Source: SLRI01 sp964393275 (GTDB lineage: Bacteria; Pseudomonadota; Alphaproteobacteria; Geminicoccales; Geminicoccaceae). Taken from it: DNA of 64,000 bases. The stretch covers positions 76,317 through 140,316 of the forward strand of contig CAYMTA010000004.1 in NCBI GenBank assembly GCA_964393275.1, written 5' to 3'. The notes under the pieces are model-generated. The model was not told the DNA's origin. It worked only from the letters and a program-made list of their open reading frames with translations, and made no database searches. Both the position numbers and the translations under genes were made by a program. This document shows, piece by piece, positions 54,324 to 62,925 of the stretch (positions within the stretch are counted from its first letter, which is position 1; the number at the start of each line of letters is the position of its first letter).

Positions 54324-55286
54324 TTGGAAAAGATCGCGCCACCGCCGGTCGCGGTGATCGGCGCCGGCAGCATCGGCACCGCCTTCGCCATCACCTTCGC
54401 CCGGGCCGGGCACGCCGTGCGCCTCAACGATGCCGACCCGGCCCGCCTCGACCCGGCGGCCCGCCTGATCCTGGCCCGGCTCGTCGATCTCGCCGCCTTC
54501 GACCTTCTCGACGAGCCGCCGGCGGCGATCGCGGCACGCATCACCGGCACGGCCGACCTCGCCACGGCCCTCGCCGATGCCGCCTATGCGCAGGAATGCG
54601 CGCCGGAGGAGGTGGGCCTCAAGCGCCGCCTCTTCGCCGAGCTCGACCGGCTCGCACCGCCCAAGGCCGTGCTCGCCAGCGCCTCCTCCGCCATCCCGAT
54701 CTCGGCCGTCGCCGATGCGCTCCCCGGCCGCGCCCGCTGCCTCGTCGTCCACCCCGGCAACCCGCCCTACCTCCTGCCGGTCGCCGAGCTGGTCCCCGCC
54801 CCCTTCACCGCCAGCGCCACCGTCGAAGCCGCCGCCGCCCTGCTCGAAGCCGCCGGCATGGTGCCGGTGCGCCTCCTGAAGGAGGTGGAGGGCTTCGTCT
54901 TCAACCGGCTGCAGGGTGCCGTGCTGCGCGAGGCCTACTGCCTCGTGCGCGACGGCGTCGCCTCGGTCGAGGCCGTCGACGCCGTGATGCGGGCCGGGCT
55001 CGGCCGGCGCTGGGCGGTGATCGGCCCGTTCGAGACGGCCGACCTCAATATCCAAGGCGGCATCGAGGCGCACAGCCGACGGATGGGCCCGGCCTATGCC
55101 CGGATGGGGGCGGAGCGCGGCCAGGACGATCCCTGGACGCCCGAGCTCGTGGCCAGGGTCGCCGCCGAGCGCCGCGCCGCCCTGCCGCTCGACCGGTGGG
55201 AGGCGCGCACCGCCTGGCGCGACCGGGCGCTGATGGCGCTCGAGCGCTGCCGCCGCGCCCAGCCCGACCTCTTCGAGCGCGACTGA
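54324..55286 (+). CDS. 3-hydroxyacyl-CoA dehydrogenase-like NAD-dependent dehydrogenase
   Basis: 320 residues from a TTG preceded by GAGGGCAGG. The Rossmann motif AVIGAGSIGTAFAITFARAGH is near residue 9; SASSAIPIS and VVHPGNPPYLLPVAELVP mark the active site. The C-terminal helical domain has GFVFNRLQGAVLREAYCLVRDG. The size and the HPGNPP variant resemble lambda-crystallin/L-gulonate or carnitine dehydrogenases rather than beta-oxidation enzymes. The next gene is a DAO-type oxidase 8 bp away. Confidence 0.88.
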   Translation: MEKIAPPPVAVIGAGSIGTAFAITFARAGHAVRLNDADPARLDPAARLILARLVDLAAFDLLDEPPAAIAARITGTADLATALADAAYAQECAPEEVGLKRRLFAELDRLAPPKAVLASASSAIPISAVADALPGRARCLVVHPGNPPYLLPVAELVPAPFTASATVEAAAALLEAAGMVPVRLLKEVEGFVFNRLQGAVLREAYCLVRDGVASVEAVDAVMRAGLGRRWAVIGPFETADLNIQGGIEAHSRRMGPAYARMGAERGQDDPWTPELVARVAAERRAALPLDRWEARTAWRDRALMALERCRRAQPDLFERD

Positions 55287-55294
55287 CCGGCAGC

Positions 55295-56458
55295 GTGACC
55301 GGCCCGCCGCTCCTCGAGTGCCAGACCGTGGTCGTCGGCGGCGGCATCGTCGGCCTCTGCCTCGCCTGGTTCCTCGCCGGGGAAGGGGTCGAGGTGGCGG
55401 TGCTCGACGACAGCGGCGACGCCGGCACCACCGCCAATGCCGGCAGCCTGCACGTGCAGATCCAGAGCCGCCTCATCCGCCGCTTCCCCGCCCTCCTGCC
55501 GGGCGTCGAGGCCGCTTTGCCGATGTACCCGCTCGCCGTCCGCCACTGGCAGGGCCTGACCAAGCTGCTGCCGACCGACATCGATCTCCGGCTGACCGGC
55601 GGCCTCATGGTGGCCGAGGACGCCGAGCAGCTCGACTTCCTGCGTGCCAAGGCGGCGCGCGAAAGGGCCCTCGGCCTCGAGGTCGAGATCCTCGACCGGC
55701 GGGCCCTCGACCGGATCGCGCCCTATCTGGGCCCGGCCGTGGTGGGGGCGGAGCGCTGCGCCAGCGAGGGCAAGGTCGACCCGCTCGCCGCCAATGCCGC
55801 CATCGCCGCCGCCACCAGGGCGGCCGGCGTGGTCCTGCATCGGCGCACCCGCGTCACCGCCATCGCGCCGAACGATCCCGGCTACACACTCGGCACCGCC
55901 CGCGGCAGCGTGCGGGCGAAACGCGTGGTGGTCGCCGCCGGCGCCGGCACGGGCGCCCTCCTCGCCCCGCTCGGCGTGATGGTGCCGACCGCGGCCGAGC
56001 CTTTGCACATGAACGTCACCGAGCCCGCCGTCCCCCTGATCGGCCATCTCGTCCAGCACGCCGAGCGGATGATCACGATGAAGCAGCTCGCCACCGGCCA
56101 GCTCGTCATCGGCGGCGGCTGGCCGGCGCGTGCCGGCATGGGCGGCCGCCCGCCCGGCGTGCTGCGCACCAGCCTCGCCGGCAATCTCGGCCTCGCCATC
56201 CACATCGTGCCCGAGGTGGCGCGCGCCCGCCTCCTGCGAACCTGGGCCGGCATCAACACCACGACCGACGGCCGCTCGGTGCTCGGCCCCGTGCCGGGGC
56301 GGCCCGGGCTCTTCGTGGCGCTGCCGGGCGACGCCGGCTACACGCTCGGCCCGCTCATCGCCCGCTTGGTCGCCGATCACCTGCTCGGCCGCCGGCCCGA
56401 GCTCGACCTCGCCGCCTTCTCCGTCGATCGCTTCCGCACCGCTGCCGTGGCGCTCTGA
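55295..56458 (+). CDS. FAD-dependent oxidoreductase (DAO type), paralogue of the gene at 44183
   Basis: 387 residues from a GTG. VVGGGIVGLCLAWFLAGEGVEVAVLDD binds FAD. TTANAGSLHVQIQ, VTEPAVPLIGHLV and VIGGGWPARAGMGGRPP parallel the sequence encoded at 44183-45379. It probably oxidises an N-substituted amino acid or hydroxy acid together with the dehydrogenase just upstream. It is convergent with the IclR gene. Confidence 0.9.
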   Translation: MTGPPLLECQTVVVGGGIVGLCLAWFLAGEGVEVAVLDDSGDAGTTANAGSLHVQIQSRLIRRFPALLPGVEAALPMYPLAVRHWQGLTKLLPTDIDLRLTGGLMVAEDAEQLDFLRAKAARERALGLEVEILDRRALDRIAPYLGPAVVGAERCASEGKVDPLAANAAIAAATRAAGVVLHRRTRVTAIAPNDPGYTLGTARGSVRAKRVVVAAGAGTGALLAPLGVMVPTAAEPLHMNVTEPAVPLIGHLVQHAERMITMKQLATGQLVIGGGWPARAGMGGRPPGVLRTSLAGNLGLAIHIVPEVARARLLRTWAGINTTTDGRSVLGPVPGRPGLFVALPGDAGYTLGPLIARLVADHLLGRRPELDLAAFSVDRFRTAAVAL

Positions 56459-56465
56459 GCCGCCG

Positions 56466-57236
56466 CTATTCCGGCATCGCCAGCGCCATCTGCCGGGATG
56501 CCTCCAGAAGGACCGGAAGAAAGCGCTCGCGCATCATCGCCGCATCCACCCGCCCCGAGGGCGCGCCGATGGCGAGGGCCGCGACCGTCCGCCCGGCCCG
56601 GTCCCTGAGCGGCACGGCGATCGAGCACAAGCCCGGCTCGAGCTCCTGGTCGACAATCGACCAGCCCTGGTGCCGCGCCTCGAGGATGGCGTCGCGCAGC
56701 TTGACCCGGCTGGTCACCGTCCGCGCGTTCAGCTTCTCGGGCACGATCCGGGCGAGATAGTCGTCGAGCGCGGCGTCGTTCAGGGCGGCCAGCAGCACCC
56801 GGCCCATCGAGGTGACATAGGCCGGCAGGCGGCCGCCGATGGTCGCGGCGATGTTGACCACGCGCTTGGCGCTGCTGCGCGCCACGTAGACGATCTCGTC
56901 GCCGTCGAGCACCGCCACCGAGCAGCTCTCGTTGAGCCGGGCCGAGACATCCGCCATCACCGGCTGCGCCACCTCGACAATGCTCAAGGACGCGATCACC
57001 GAATAGCCGAGCTCGAGCACCTTGGGGCGAAGCTGGAAGAGCTTGCCGTCGGTCGAGGCGTAGCCTTCCCGCACCAGGGTCAGGAGGAAGCGGCGCACGG
57101 CGGCGCGCGGCAGATCCGTCTCGGCCGCCACCTCGCTCAAGGTCATGCGCGGCTTGGACCGGCCGAAGGAGCGGATGACCTCGAGCCCGCGGGCCAGCGA
57201 GTTGACGAAATCCCGATCGTCGCCGTTCTCCGCCAT
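56466..57236 (-). CDS. IclR family transcriptional regulator
   Basis: 256 residues. An N-terminal winged helix (about 10-70: NSLARGLEVIRSFGRSKPRMTLSEVAAETDLPRAAVRRFLLTL) precedes the GAF-like effector domain (LPAYVTSMGRVLLA, WSIVDQELEPGLCSIAVPLRD). The sequence is close to the PcaR/PobR subgroup. It is divergent from the first solute-binding gene with an 18-bp palindrome between them. It is the only evident transcription factor in the window. Confidence 0.93.
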   Translation of the reverse strand: MAENGDDRDFVNSLARGLEVIRSFGRSKPRMTLSEVAAETDLPRAAVRRFLLTLVREGYASTDGKLFQLRPKVLELGYSVIASLSIVEVAQPVMADVSARLNESCSVAVLDGDEIVYVARSSAKRVVNIAATIGGRLPAYVTSMGRVLLAALNDAALDDYLARIVPEKLNARTVTSRVKLRDAILEARHQGWSIVDQELEPGLCSIAVPLRDRAGRTVAALAIGAPSGRVDAAMMRERFLPVLLEASRQMALAMPE

Positions 57237-57296
57237 GACCCTGCCCGACCCCCGTTTGTCTTTGCCGTTGCGCACGGCGATGCCCGCCCCGATACT

Positions 57297-57314
57297 TGCG
57301 AACGGTTGTTCGCA
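57297..57314. promoter_or_regulatory. Palindromic operator, probable IclR binding site
   Basis: TGCGAACGGTTGTTCGCA: 7-bp arms TGCGAAC/GTTCGCA around a 4-bp centre. It lies 60 bp upstream of the IclR start and 46 bp upstream of the binding-protein start. The same arms recur at 58923. Confidence 0.7.
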
Positions 57315-57359
57315 ACGCAAACCTTGATAACGCGCAAAAATCCCGGGAGGAGCCCCAAG

Positions 57360-58697
57360 ATGACCATCGTCAAAGCACCGTTCAGCCGCCGCCGGATGCT
57401 CGCCGGCACGTCGGCGCTGGGCGCCCTGGGCCTCGCCGCCGCCCTGCCGCCGCGCCCGGCCCATGCCCAGGACGTGACGATCCGCTGGTGGTCGCCGCAG
57501 GCCTCGCCCGAGCAGCTCGCCGCCTACGAGTTCCAGATCAAGGCGTTCGAAGCGCTGCATCCCGGCGTCAAGGTGGTCTTCGAGAAGACCTCCGACGAGG
57601 GCTACGCGCCGCAGCTCGCCGCCGCCTTCGCCAGCGGCGAGGTGCCCAACGTCGTCACCCACCTGCCCTCCTTCGCCGTCTCCAACTACTGGGTCAACGG
57701 CCTGCTCGAGCCCTTCAACGACGTGATCGAGGCGATCGGCCCGGAGAAGTTCTATCCCGACGCCAACCGCATCTTCGAGGTCGACCCCGGCCAATACGCC
57801 GGCACCGGCATCGGCAACAGCGCCGCCAACATGCTCTGGATCCGCACCGATCTCATGGAGAAGGCCGGCATCGCCGACATTCCCGTCACCTGGGACGAGC
57901 TCCGCGCCGCCTGCCAGAAGATGCAGGGTGGCGGCATCTACGGCGCACCCCTGCCGTTCGCCGCCAACAGCATGACCACGCTGACCATCATCGGCTTCAT
58001 CCATCTCGGCGGCGGGCAGGTCTTCACGCCCGACCTCGAGGTGGCGCTCGACAGCGACGAGACCAGGAGCACGCTCGAGTTCTACAAGTCGATGCGCGAG
58101 CTCTGCCCGCCCGGCGCCACCAGCTACAGCTGGGGCGAGAGCCTGACCGCCTTCGTCAGCGGCGCCACCGCCACCGGCATCTACACCGGCCGCGTGCTGC
58201 AGAACGTGGTGACGCAGAACCCCGCCATCGCCGACGCCATCACCTGCGCCACCTACCCGCGCATCTCGGCCGCCGTGCCGCCCTGGACGTTCAACGACTT
58301 CCCGAGCGTCTTCATCCCCAAGTCCGCTCCCGACATGGCCGAGAGCAAGGCCTTCGCCGCCTTCCTCTTCGAGCCCGAGGGCTACATCAAGCAGCTCCTC
58401 GCCGCCCCCGGCCACGTCCTGCCGGTGCTGCAGACCATCGCCTCGATGCCGCAATACCAGAAGAACCCGATCATCGAGAAATACTCGGCCGAGGTCGAGC
58501 TCATGGCCGAGGCCGCCGCCGCCGGCTACAATCTCGGCTGGGAGAGCACCAACCACAAGCCGAACCCCAAGGCCGGCGAGATCGTCAACAGCAACGTGCT
58601 GGCCGAGATGGTGCAGCGCATTTGCCTCAATGACGAAGATATCGCGACTGTGGTCGGCGAAACCGCCAGTCGTATCGACGAGATCATGCGGTCCTGA
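57360..58697 (+). CDS. Sugar-type ABC transporter solute-binding protein (copy 1)
   Basis: 445 residues. A Tat-like leader (FSRRRMLAGTSALGALGLAAALPPRPAHA) precedes an SBP_bac_1 fold: TIRWWSPQASPEQLAAYEFQIKAFEALHPGVKVVFEKTSDEG, GTGIGNSAANMLW, AAFLFEPEGYIKQLL. GGGAGGAG precedes the ATG. It should deliver ligand to the permeases at 61630 and 63035. Copy 2 follows at 58962. Confidence 0.93.
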   Translation: MTIVKAPFSRRRMLAGTSALGALGLAAALPPRPAHAQDVTIRWWSPQASPEQLAAYEFQIKAFEALHPGVKVVFEKTSDEGYAPQLAAAFASGEVPNVVTHLPSFAVSNYWVNGLLEPFNDVIEAIGPEKFYPDANRIFEVDPGQYAGTGIGNSAANMLWIRTDLMEKAGIADIPVTWDELRAACQKMQGGGIYGAPLPFAANSMTTLTIIGFIHLGGGQVFTPDLEVALDSDETRSTLEFYKSMRELCPPGATSYSWGESLTAFVSGATATGIYTGRVLQNVVTQNPAIADAITCATYPRISAAVPPWTFNDFPSVFIPKSAPDMAESKAFAAFLFEPEGYIKQLLAAPGHVLPVLQTIASMPQYQKNPIIEKYSAEVELMAEAAAAGYNLGWESTNHKPNPKAGEIVNSNVLAEMVQRICLNDEDIATVVGETASRIDEIMRS

Positions 58698-58922
58698 TAG
58701 GGTAGAAATTCCGAGCATGCGCGTGGCGCCCGCCCGGGAGGGTCGAACCACCTCAGCCGACCCTCGCTGGACGCCCGCCGCGGCATGCTCGGGGCCCTCG
58801 CCCTGAATCCCCTGCCGCCCTGCCCGCCGCGACCGCGCCACCCATCCGGCTCGTCCGGCACGGGCACCCGCTGGCACTCGCCCGTCTTTGCTGTTGCACC
58901 CCCGGAGCACCGCTCCGATAAC

Positions 58923-58940
58923 TGCGAACAGATGTTCGCA
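58923..58940. promoter_or_regulatory. Second palindromic operator, probable IclR site
   Basis: TGCGAACAGATGTTCGCA has the same two 7-bp arms as the site at 57297 with a different 4-bp centre. It ends 21 bp before the ATG of the second binding-protein gene, so binding would overlap its promoter or leader. The rest of the 264-bp gap 58698-58961 shows nothing else recognisable. Confidence 0.7.
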
Positions 58941-58961
58941 AGGCACGGGAGGGACAAGGTC

Positions 58962-60290
58962 ATGACGATCGCCCAGGCGCCGCTCGATCGCCGCCGGATG
59001 CTCGCCGGCACGTCCGCGCTCGGCCTCACCGCCGCCCTGCCGCTGCGTCGGGCCCGTGCCCAGGACACGACGATCCGCTGGTGGGCGGCGCAGTCCTCGC
59101 CCGAGCAGCTCGCCGCCTACGAGTTCCAGATCGCCGCCTTCGAGGCGGCGCACCCGGGCATCAAGGTGGCTTTCGAGAAAACCTCCGACGAGGGCTACGC
59201 GCCGCAGCTCGCCGCCGCCTTCGCCAGTGGCGAGCTGCCCAGCATCGTCACCCATCTGCCGTCCTTCGCCGTCTCCAACTACTGGCGCAACGGGCTGCTC
59301 GAGCCCTTCAACGAGGTCATCGAGGCGATCGGCCCGGAGAAGTTCTATCCGGGCCAGAACCGCATCTACGAGATCGACAGGGGCCAGTATGCCGGCACCG
59401 GGATCGGCAACGCCGCCGCCAACATGCTCTGGGTCCGCAAGGATCTCATGGAGAAGGCCGGCATCGGCGGGATACCGGTCACCTGGGACGAGCTTCGGAC
59501 CGCCTGCCAGGCGATGCAGGGTGGCGGCATCTACGGAGCGCCCCTGCCCTTCGCCCGCAACGGCATGACCAGCCTGACCATCATCGGCTTCATCCACCTC
59601 GGCGGCGGACAGGTCTTCACGCCCGATCTCGAGGTGGCGCTGGAGAGCGACGAGACGCTGAACGCCCTGGAATTCTACAAGTCGATGCGCGAGCTCTGCC
59701 CGCCCGGCGCCACCAGCTACAGCTGGGGCGAGAGCCTCGGCGCCTTCGTCAGCGGTGCGACCGCGACAGCCATCTACGCCGGCCGCGTGCTGCAGAGCGT
59801 GGTGACGCAGAATCCGGCCATCGCCGATTTCATCACCTGCGCCACCTATCCGCGCATCAGCACCGATGTCGAGCCCTGGACGTTCAACGGCTTTCCGAGC
59901 GTCTTCATCCCGAAGGACGCGCCCCACAAGGCCGAGGCGAAGCTGTTCGCCGCCTTCCTCTTCGAGCCCGAGGGCTATATCAAGCAGTTGCACGGTGCCC
60001 CCGGCCATCTCTTGCCGGTTCTCCGAACCATCGGCCAGGACCCGCGCTATCTGGATAACCCCATCATCCAGCGCTACTCGAAGGAGGTGGAGCTGATGTC
60101 GGAGGCGGCCGCCGAGGGCTACAATCTCGGCTGGGAATCGCCAGGGCATCAACCCAACACCAAGGCCGGCGAGGTGGTCAACAGCCTGGTGCTGGCCGAG
60201 ATGGTGCAGCGCGTCTGCCTCGAGGACGAGGACCCGCGCACGGTCGTCGGCGAGACGGCGCGGCGCATCGAGGAGATCATGAAGGCCTGA
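58962..60290 (+). CDS. Sugar-type ABC transporter solute-binding protein (copy 2)
   Basis: 442 residues, a close paralogue of the gene at 57360 along its whole length (for example FEKTSDEGYAPQLAAAFASG and the GYIKQL region). It starts MTIAQAPLDRRRMLAGTSALG with a Tat-like leader. GGGAGGGACAAGGTC precedes the ATG. Having its own copy of the operator suggests the duplication included the promoter. The ligands may differ between copies. Confidence 0.93.
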   Translation: MTIAQAPLDRRRMLAGTSALGLTAALPLRRARAQDTTIRWWAAQSSPEQLAAYEFQIAAFEAAHPGIKVAFEKTSDEGYAPQLAAAFASGELPSIVTHLPSFAVSNYWRNGLLEPFNEVIEAIGPEKFYPGQNRIYEIDRGQYAGTGIGNAAANMLWVRKDLMEKAGIGGIPVTWDELRTACQAMQGGGIYGAPLPFARNGMTSLTIIGFIHLGGGQVFTPDLEVALESDETLNALEFYKSMRELCPPGATSYSWGESLGAFVSGATATAIYAGRVLQSVVTQNPAIADFITCATYPRISTDVEPWTFNGFPSVFIPKDAPHKAEAKLFAAFLFEPEGYIKQLHGAPGHLLPVLRTIGQDPRYLDNPIIQRYSKEVELMSEAAAEGYNLGWESPGHQPNTKAGEVVNSLVLAEMVQRVCLEDEDPRTVVGETARRIEEIMKA

Positions 60291-60338
60291 AGCCGTCGCC
60301 CTGGCGGGATCGTCACGTCGGGTTGCCTGGAGAGTCTG

Positions 60339-61178
60339 GTGAAGATCATCGATTTTCGGATGCGTCCTCCGGCCGGGAGCTTCCTGCAATCGCGCATCTA
60401 CGCGGCCCCCGACAACCGCAACCGCTACACGCGCTCGCTCGGCTTCGAGCCACCTCGATCGGCGGAGGAGCAGTCGATGGACCTGCTGCTCGAGGAGATG
60501 GACGCCTCGGGCATCGCCAGGGGCGTGGTCGTCGGCCGCAACTCGCCGACCCTCGGCGTCATCCCCAATGACGACGTCGTCGCCATCTGTGCCAGGCATC
60601 CCGACCGCTTCGTGCCGGTCGGCTCGATCGACCCGAGCAACCGCAAGGCCGCCACGCAGGCGATCGACGAAGCGGTCCGGCTCGGCGTCAAGGCCATCAA
60701 CATCGAGCCCGGCGTCGCCGGGCCGTCCCTGCATTCCGACGACCGCCGGCTCTACCCGATCTACGCCCACTGCGAGGACCGCGGCATCGTCCTCATCGTC
60801 ATGAGCGGCGGGGCGGCGGGCCCGGACATCAGCTACACCTCGCCCGAGCATATCGACCGGGTGCTCGGCGACTTCCCGACGCTGAAAATCGTCGCGTCGC
60901 ACGGCAACTGGCCCTGGGTGCAGGAGATCATCCACGTCGCCTTCCGCCGGGCCAATCTCTATCTCTCGCCGGACATGTACCTGCACGGCCTGCCCGGCAC
61001 GGCCGACTACGTGACCGCGATCAACGGCTTCCTCGCCGACCGCTTCCTCTTCGGCACCGCCTACCCGTTCTGCCCGCTCGACGACTACCTCGCCCGCTTC
61101 CTCGCCCTGCCGATCCGGGAATCGGTGCTCGAGCGTGTGCTCCACGACAACGCCGCCAACCTGCTCGGGCTCGCTTGA
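60339..61178 (+). CDS. Amidohydrolase-2 family protein with altered metal motif
   Basis: 279 residues from a GTG after GGAGAG. The family fold is clear (AICARHPDRFVPVGSIDPS, IAHCEDRGIVLIVMSGG-like sequence, KIVASHGNWPWVQEII, LFGTAYPFCPLDDY). The usual N-terminal D-x-H-x-H metal pair is replaced by IDFRMRPP, so the metal site or reaction may differ from typical decarboxylases or lactonases. It lies 48 bp after the second binding protein. Confidence 0.85.
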   Translation: MKIIDFRMRPPAGSFLQSRIYAAPDNRNRYTRSLGFEPPRSAEEQSMDLLLEEMDASGIARGVVVGRNSPTLGVIPNDDVVAICARHPDRFVPVGSIDPSNRKAATQAIDEAVRLGVKAINIEPGVAGPSLHSDDRRLYPIYAHCEDRGIVLIVMSGGAAGPDISYTSPEHIDRVLGDFPTLKIVASHGNWPWVQEIIHVAFRRANLYLSPDMYLHGLPGTADYVTAINGFLADRFLFGTAYPFCPLDDYLARFLALPIRESVLERVLHDNAANLLGLA

Positions 61179-61629
61179 AGAGCCGGTCAAGGGGCAGGAG
61201 CTTGTCCAGGAAGCTTTCACGCTGTGCGCCGTCGCAGCCTCTCGCACAAGGCTTGCCGACCTCGGCGCCTTCGGCGATGGAGACTTGGTCTCCTGGCCGA
61301 TCATGCCCTGGTCTCCACCAGACATCGAACGAAGGACGTCCTGGCCTTCCATCGGCTTTCGGACGAGCGCCGGCAAGAGGCCGGACGCCGCTCGGTGCGG
61401 CGCATCGGGCAGGCCTCGCCAAGAAGCCGAATCCAGCGAGAAGCCCACCGGTGCTGGGCGCGGCAGCTTGCGGGGCCGAGGGGGCCCTGCATTCCGGCGA
61501 GGGGACCTCCGCTTCGTCCTTGATCGACCGACCCATGCGGCGCGCGGCGTCCCCGCGGCCCCACGGGCGCGCTGCGCCGAAGGGTGATCGACGGCGCCCA
61601 TCCGCCCACCGCCGAGCTCGTGAAACCCC
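61179..61629. other. Gene-free stretch inside the transporter cluster
   Basis: About 450 bp between the amidohydrolase and the first permease gene. Open frames on both strands lack protein-like composition, family motifs or ribosome-binding sites. The GC content is similar to the flanks, but codon-position bias disappears. It may be a decayed gene or repetitive DNA. Confidence 0.5.
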
Positions 61630-62562
61630 ATGACGATCCCTCGGACCGGCTTCGAGGCCACGCCATCGCCCAGGGGCTTCTCCCTCGATCGGCAATACAG
61701 CCTTCTTGGCCTGCTGCTGATCGCGCCTACTATCCTCGTTTTCACCTTGGTCATCGTCTACCCGCTGATCTCCGCCATCTATCTCAGCCTCTTCTCGATC
61801 TACACGCCGACCCTCGAGGGCGAATGGGTCGGCCTCGCCAACTACCAGCGCCTCCTGGCCAAGGGCGAATTCTGGATCTCACTTCGCAACACCCTGGTCT
61901 GGACCGTCGGCACGCTCTCGCTGCAGATCGTCATGGGGGTCGCCATGGCGCTGGTCTTGAACCAGAATCTGCTCTTTCGTCCGCTCGCCCGCAGCCTCGT
62001 GCTCTTTCCCTATTTCGTCTCGACCGTCGTCGCCGTGCTCGTCTGGCGCTGGGTCTTCAACGACCTCTACGGCATCCTCAACCACACGCTGATGCGCCTC
62101 GGCATCCTCGACATGCCGCTCGACTGGCTGGGCTCCATGCCCAACGCCATGCTCAGCATCATCCTGGTGGGCGCCTGGAAGTACTTCCCCTTCGTCGTCA
62201 TCGCCGTCCTGGCCCGGCTGCAGTCGATCCCGGACGCCCTCTACGAGGCGGCCAAGATCGACGGCGCGGGGCCCATCGCCCGCTTCCTCGACATCACCCT
62301 GCCGCAGCTCCGCGACGTCCTCGTCGTCATCGTCATGCTGCGCGCCATCTGGGACTTCAAGGAGTTCGACCTGATCTTCCTTTTGACCGGCGGCGGCCCG
62401 GTCGTCTCGACCCAGACCCTGTCGCTCATGGTCTACAAGGAGGCCTTCGCGCTCAACCAGATGGGAGCCGCCTCGGCCGTCGCCGTCCTCATGATGCTGG
62501 TCATGCTGGTCTTCATGGTCGTCTATCTCCGCCGCACCTCCAGGGGCGAGGGCAACGTCTGA
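61630..62562 (+). CDS. Carbohydrate-type ABC transporter permease (MalF/UgpA-like)
   Basis: 310 residues with six membrane helices. The EAA loop YEAAKIDGAGPIARFLDITLPQLRDVL is present, as is GLANYQRLLAKGEFWISLRNTLVWTVG. The C-terminus ends VVYLRRTSRGEGNV, and its stop overlaps the next ATG as TGATG. That tail is repeated, altered, in the four micro-ORFs that follow. Confidence 0.93.
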   Translation: MTIPRTGFEATPSPRGFSLDRQYSLLGLLLIAPTILVFTLVIVYPLISAIYLSLFSIYTPTLEGEWVGLANYQRLLAKGEFWISLRNTLVWTVGTLSLQIVMGVAMALVLNQNLLFRPLARSLVLFPYFVSTVVAVLVWRWVFNDLYGILNHTLMRLGILDMPLDWLGSMPNAMLSIILVGAWKYFPFVVIAVLARLQSIPDALYEAAKIDGAGPIARFLDITLPQLRDVLVVIVMLRAIWDFKEFDLIFLLTGGGPVVSTQTLSLMVYKEAFALNQMGAASAVAVLMMLVMLVFMVVYLRRTSRGEGNV

Positions 62563-62705
62563 TGCGGACGACCGCGTTTCCCGGCCTGATCGCCTCCAAT
62601 CTCCTCGCCTGGACGCACATCCTTCACGCCGCCTTCCCGCTGGCCATGCCGGTCCTCCCGATCGCCTGCCTCCGCCACACCTCCAGGGGCGAGGGCAACG
62701 TCTGA
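62562..62705 (+). CDS. Chimeric micro-ORF 1 of the array
   Basis: 47 codons. It begins MRTTAFPGLIASNLLAW and ends CLRHTSRGEGNV. The N-terminal part is like the start of the 63035 permease through its FPL, and the tail is like the end of the 61630 permease. It is 33 bp longer than the other units. It starts in the permease stop codon (TGATG). Expression is unproven. Confidence 0.5.
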   Translation: MRTTAFPGLIASNLLAWTHILHAAFPLAMPVLPIACLRHTSRGEGNV

Positions 62706-62815
62706 TGCGGACGATCTCGCTTCCCGACCGAATCGCCTGGAATGCCAAAGCCTGGACGCTCATCCTCCTGGTCGCCTACCTGCGCCGCACGCCCATAGGC
62801 GAGGGCAGCACCTGA
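62705..62815 (+). CDS. Chimeric micro-ORF 2 of the array
   Basis: 36 codons, MRTISLPDRIAWNAKAW followed by TLILLVAYLRRTPIGEGST. One hydrophobic run (LILLVAY) could form a short membrane segment. It is coupled to neighbours through TGATG on both sides. Confidence 0.5.
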   Translation: MRTISLPDRIAWNAKAWTLILLVAYLRRTPIGEGST

Positions 62816-62925
62816 TGCGCAAAGCCTCGCTTCCCGGCCGGATCGCTCTCAATGTCATAGCCCGGACACTCGTCCTCCTGGTCGCCTTCCCGTGCCGCAC
62901 GCCCATAGGCGAGGGCAACACCTGA
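62815..62925 (+). CDS. Chimeric micro-ORF 3 of the array
   Basis: 36 codons, MRKASLPGRIALNVIAR followed by TLVLLVAFPCRTPIGEGNT. Its first 78 bp differ from the start of the 63035 permease at only about 10 positions. It is coupled through TGATG. Confidence 0.5.
   Translation: MRKASLPGRIALNVIARTLVLLVAFPCRTPIGEGNT

Noticed and set aside
56466..61754. A 1,762-codon open frame on the minus strand across the binding-protein genes
   Set aside because: It is antisense to well-supported genes (two solute-binding proteins, amidohydrolase). High GC suppresses stop codons on the opposite strand. Only its last 257 codons (the IclR gene) are real.
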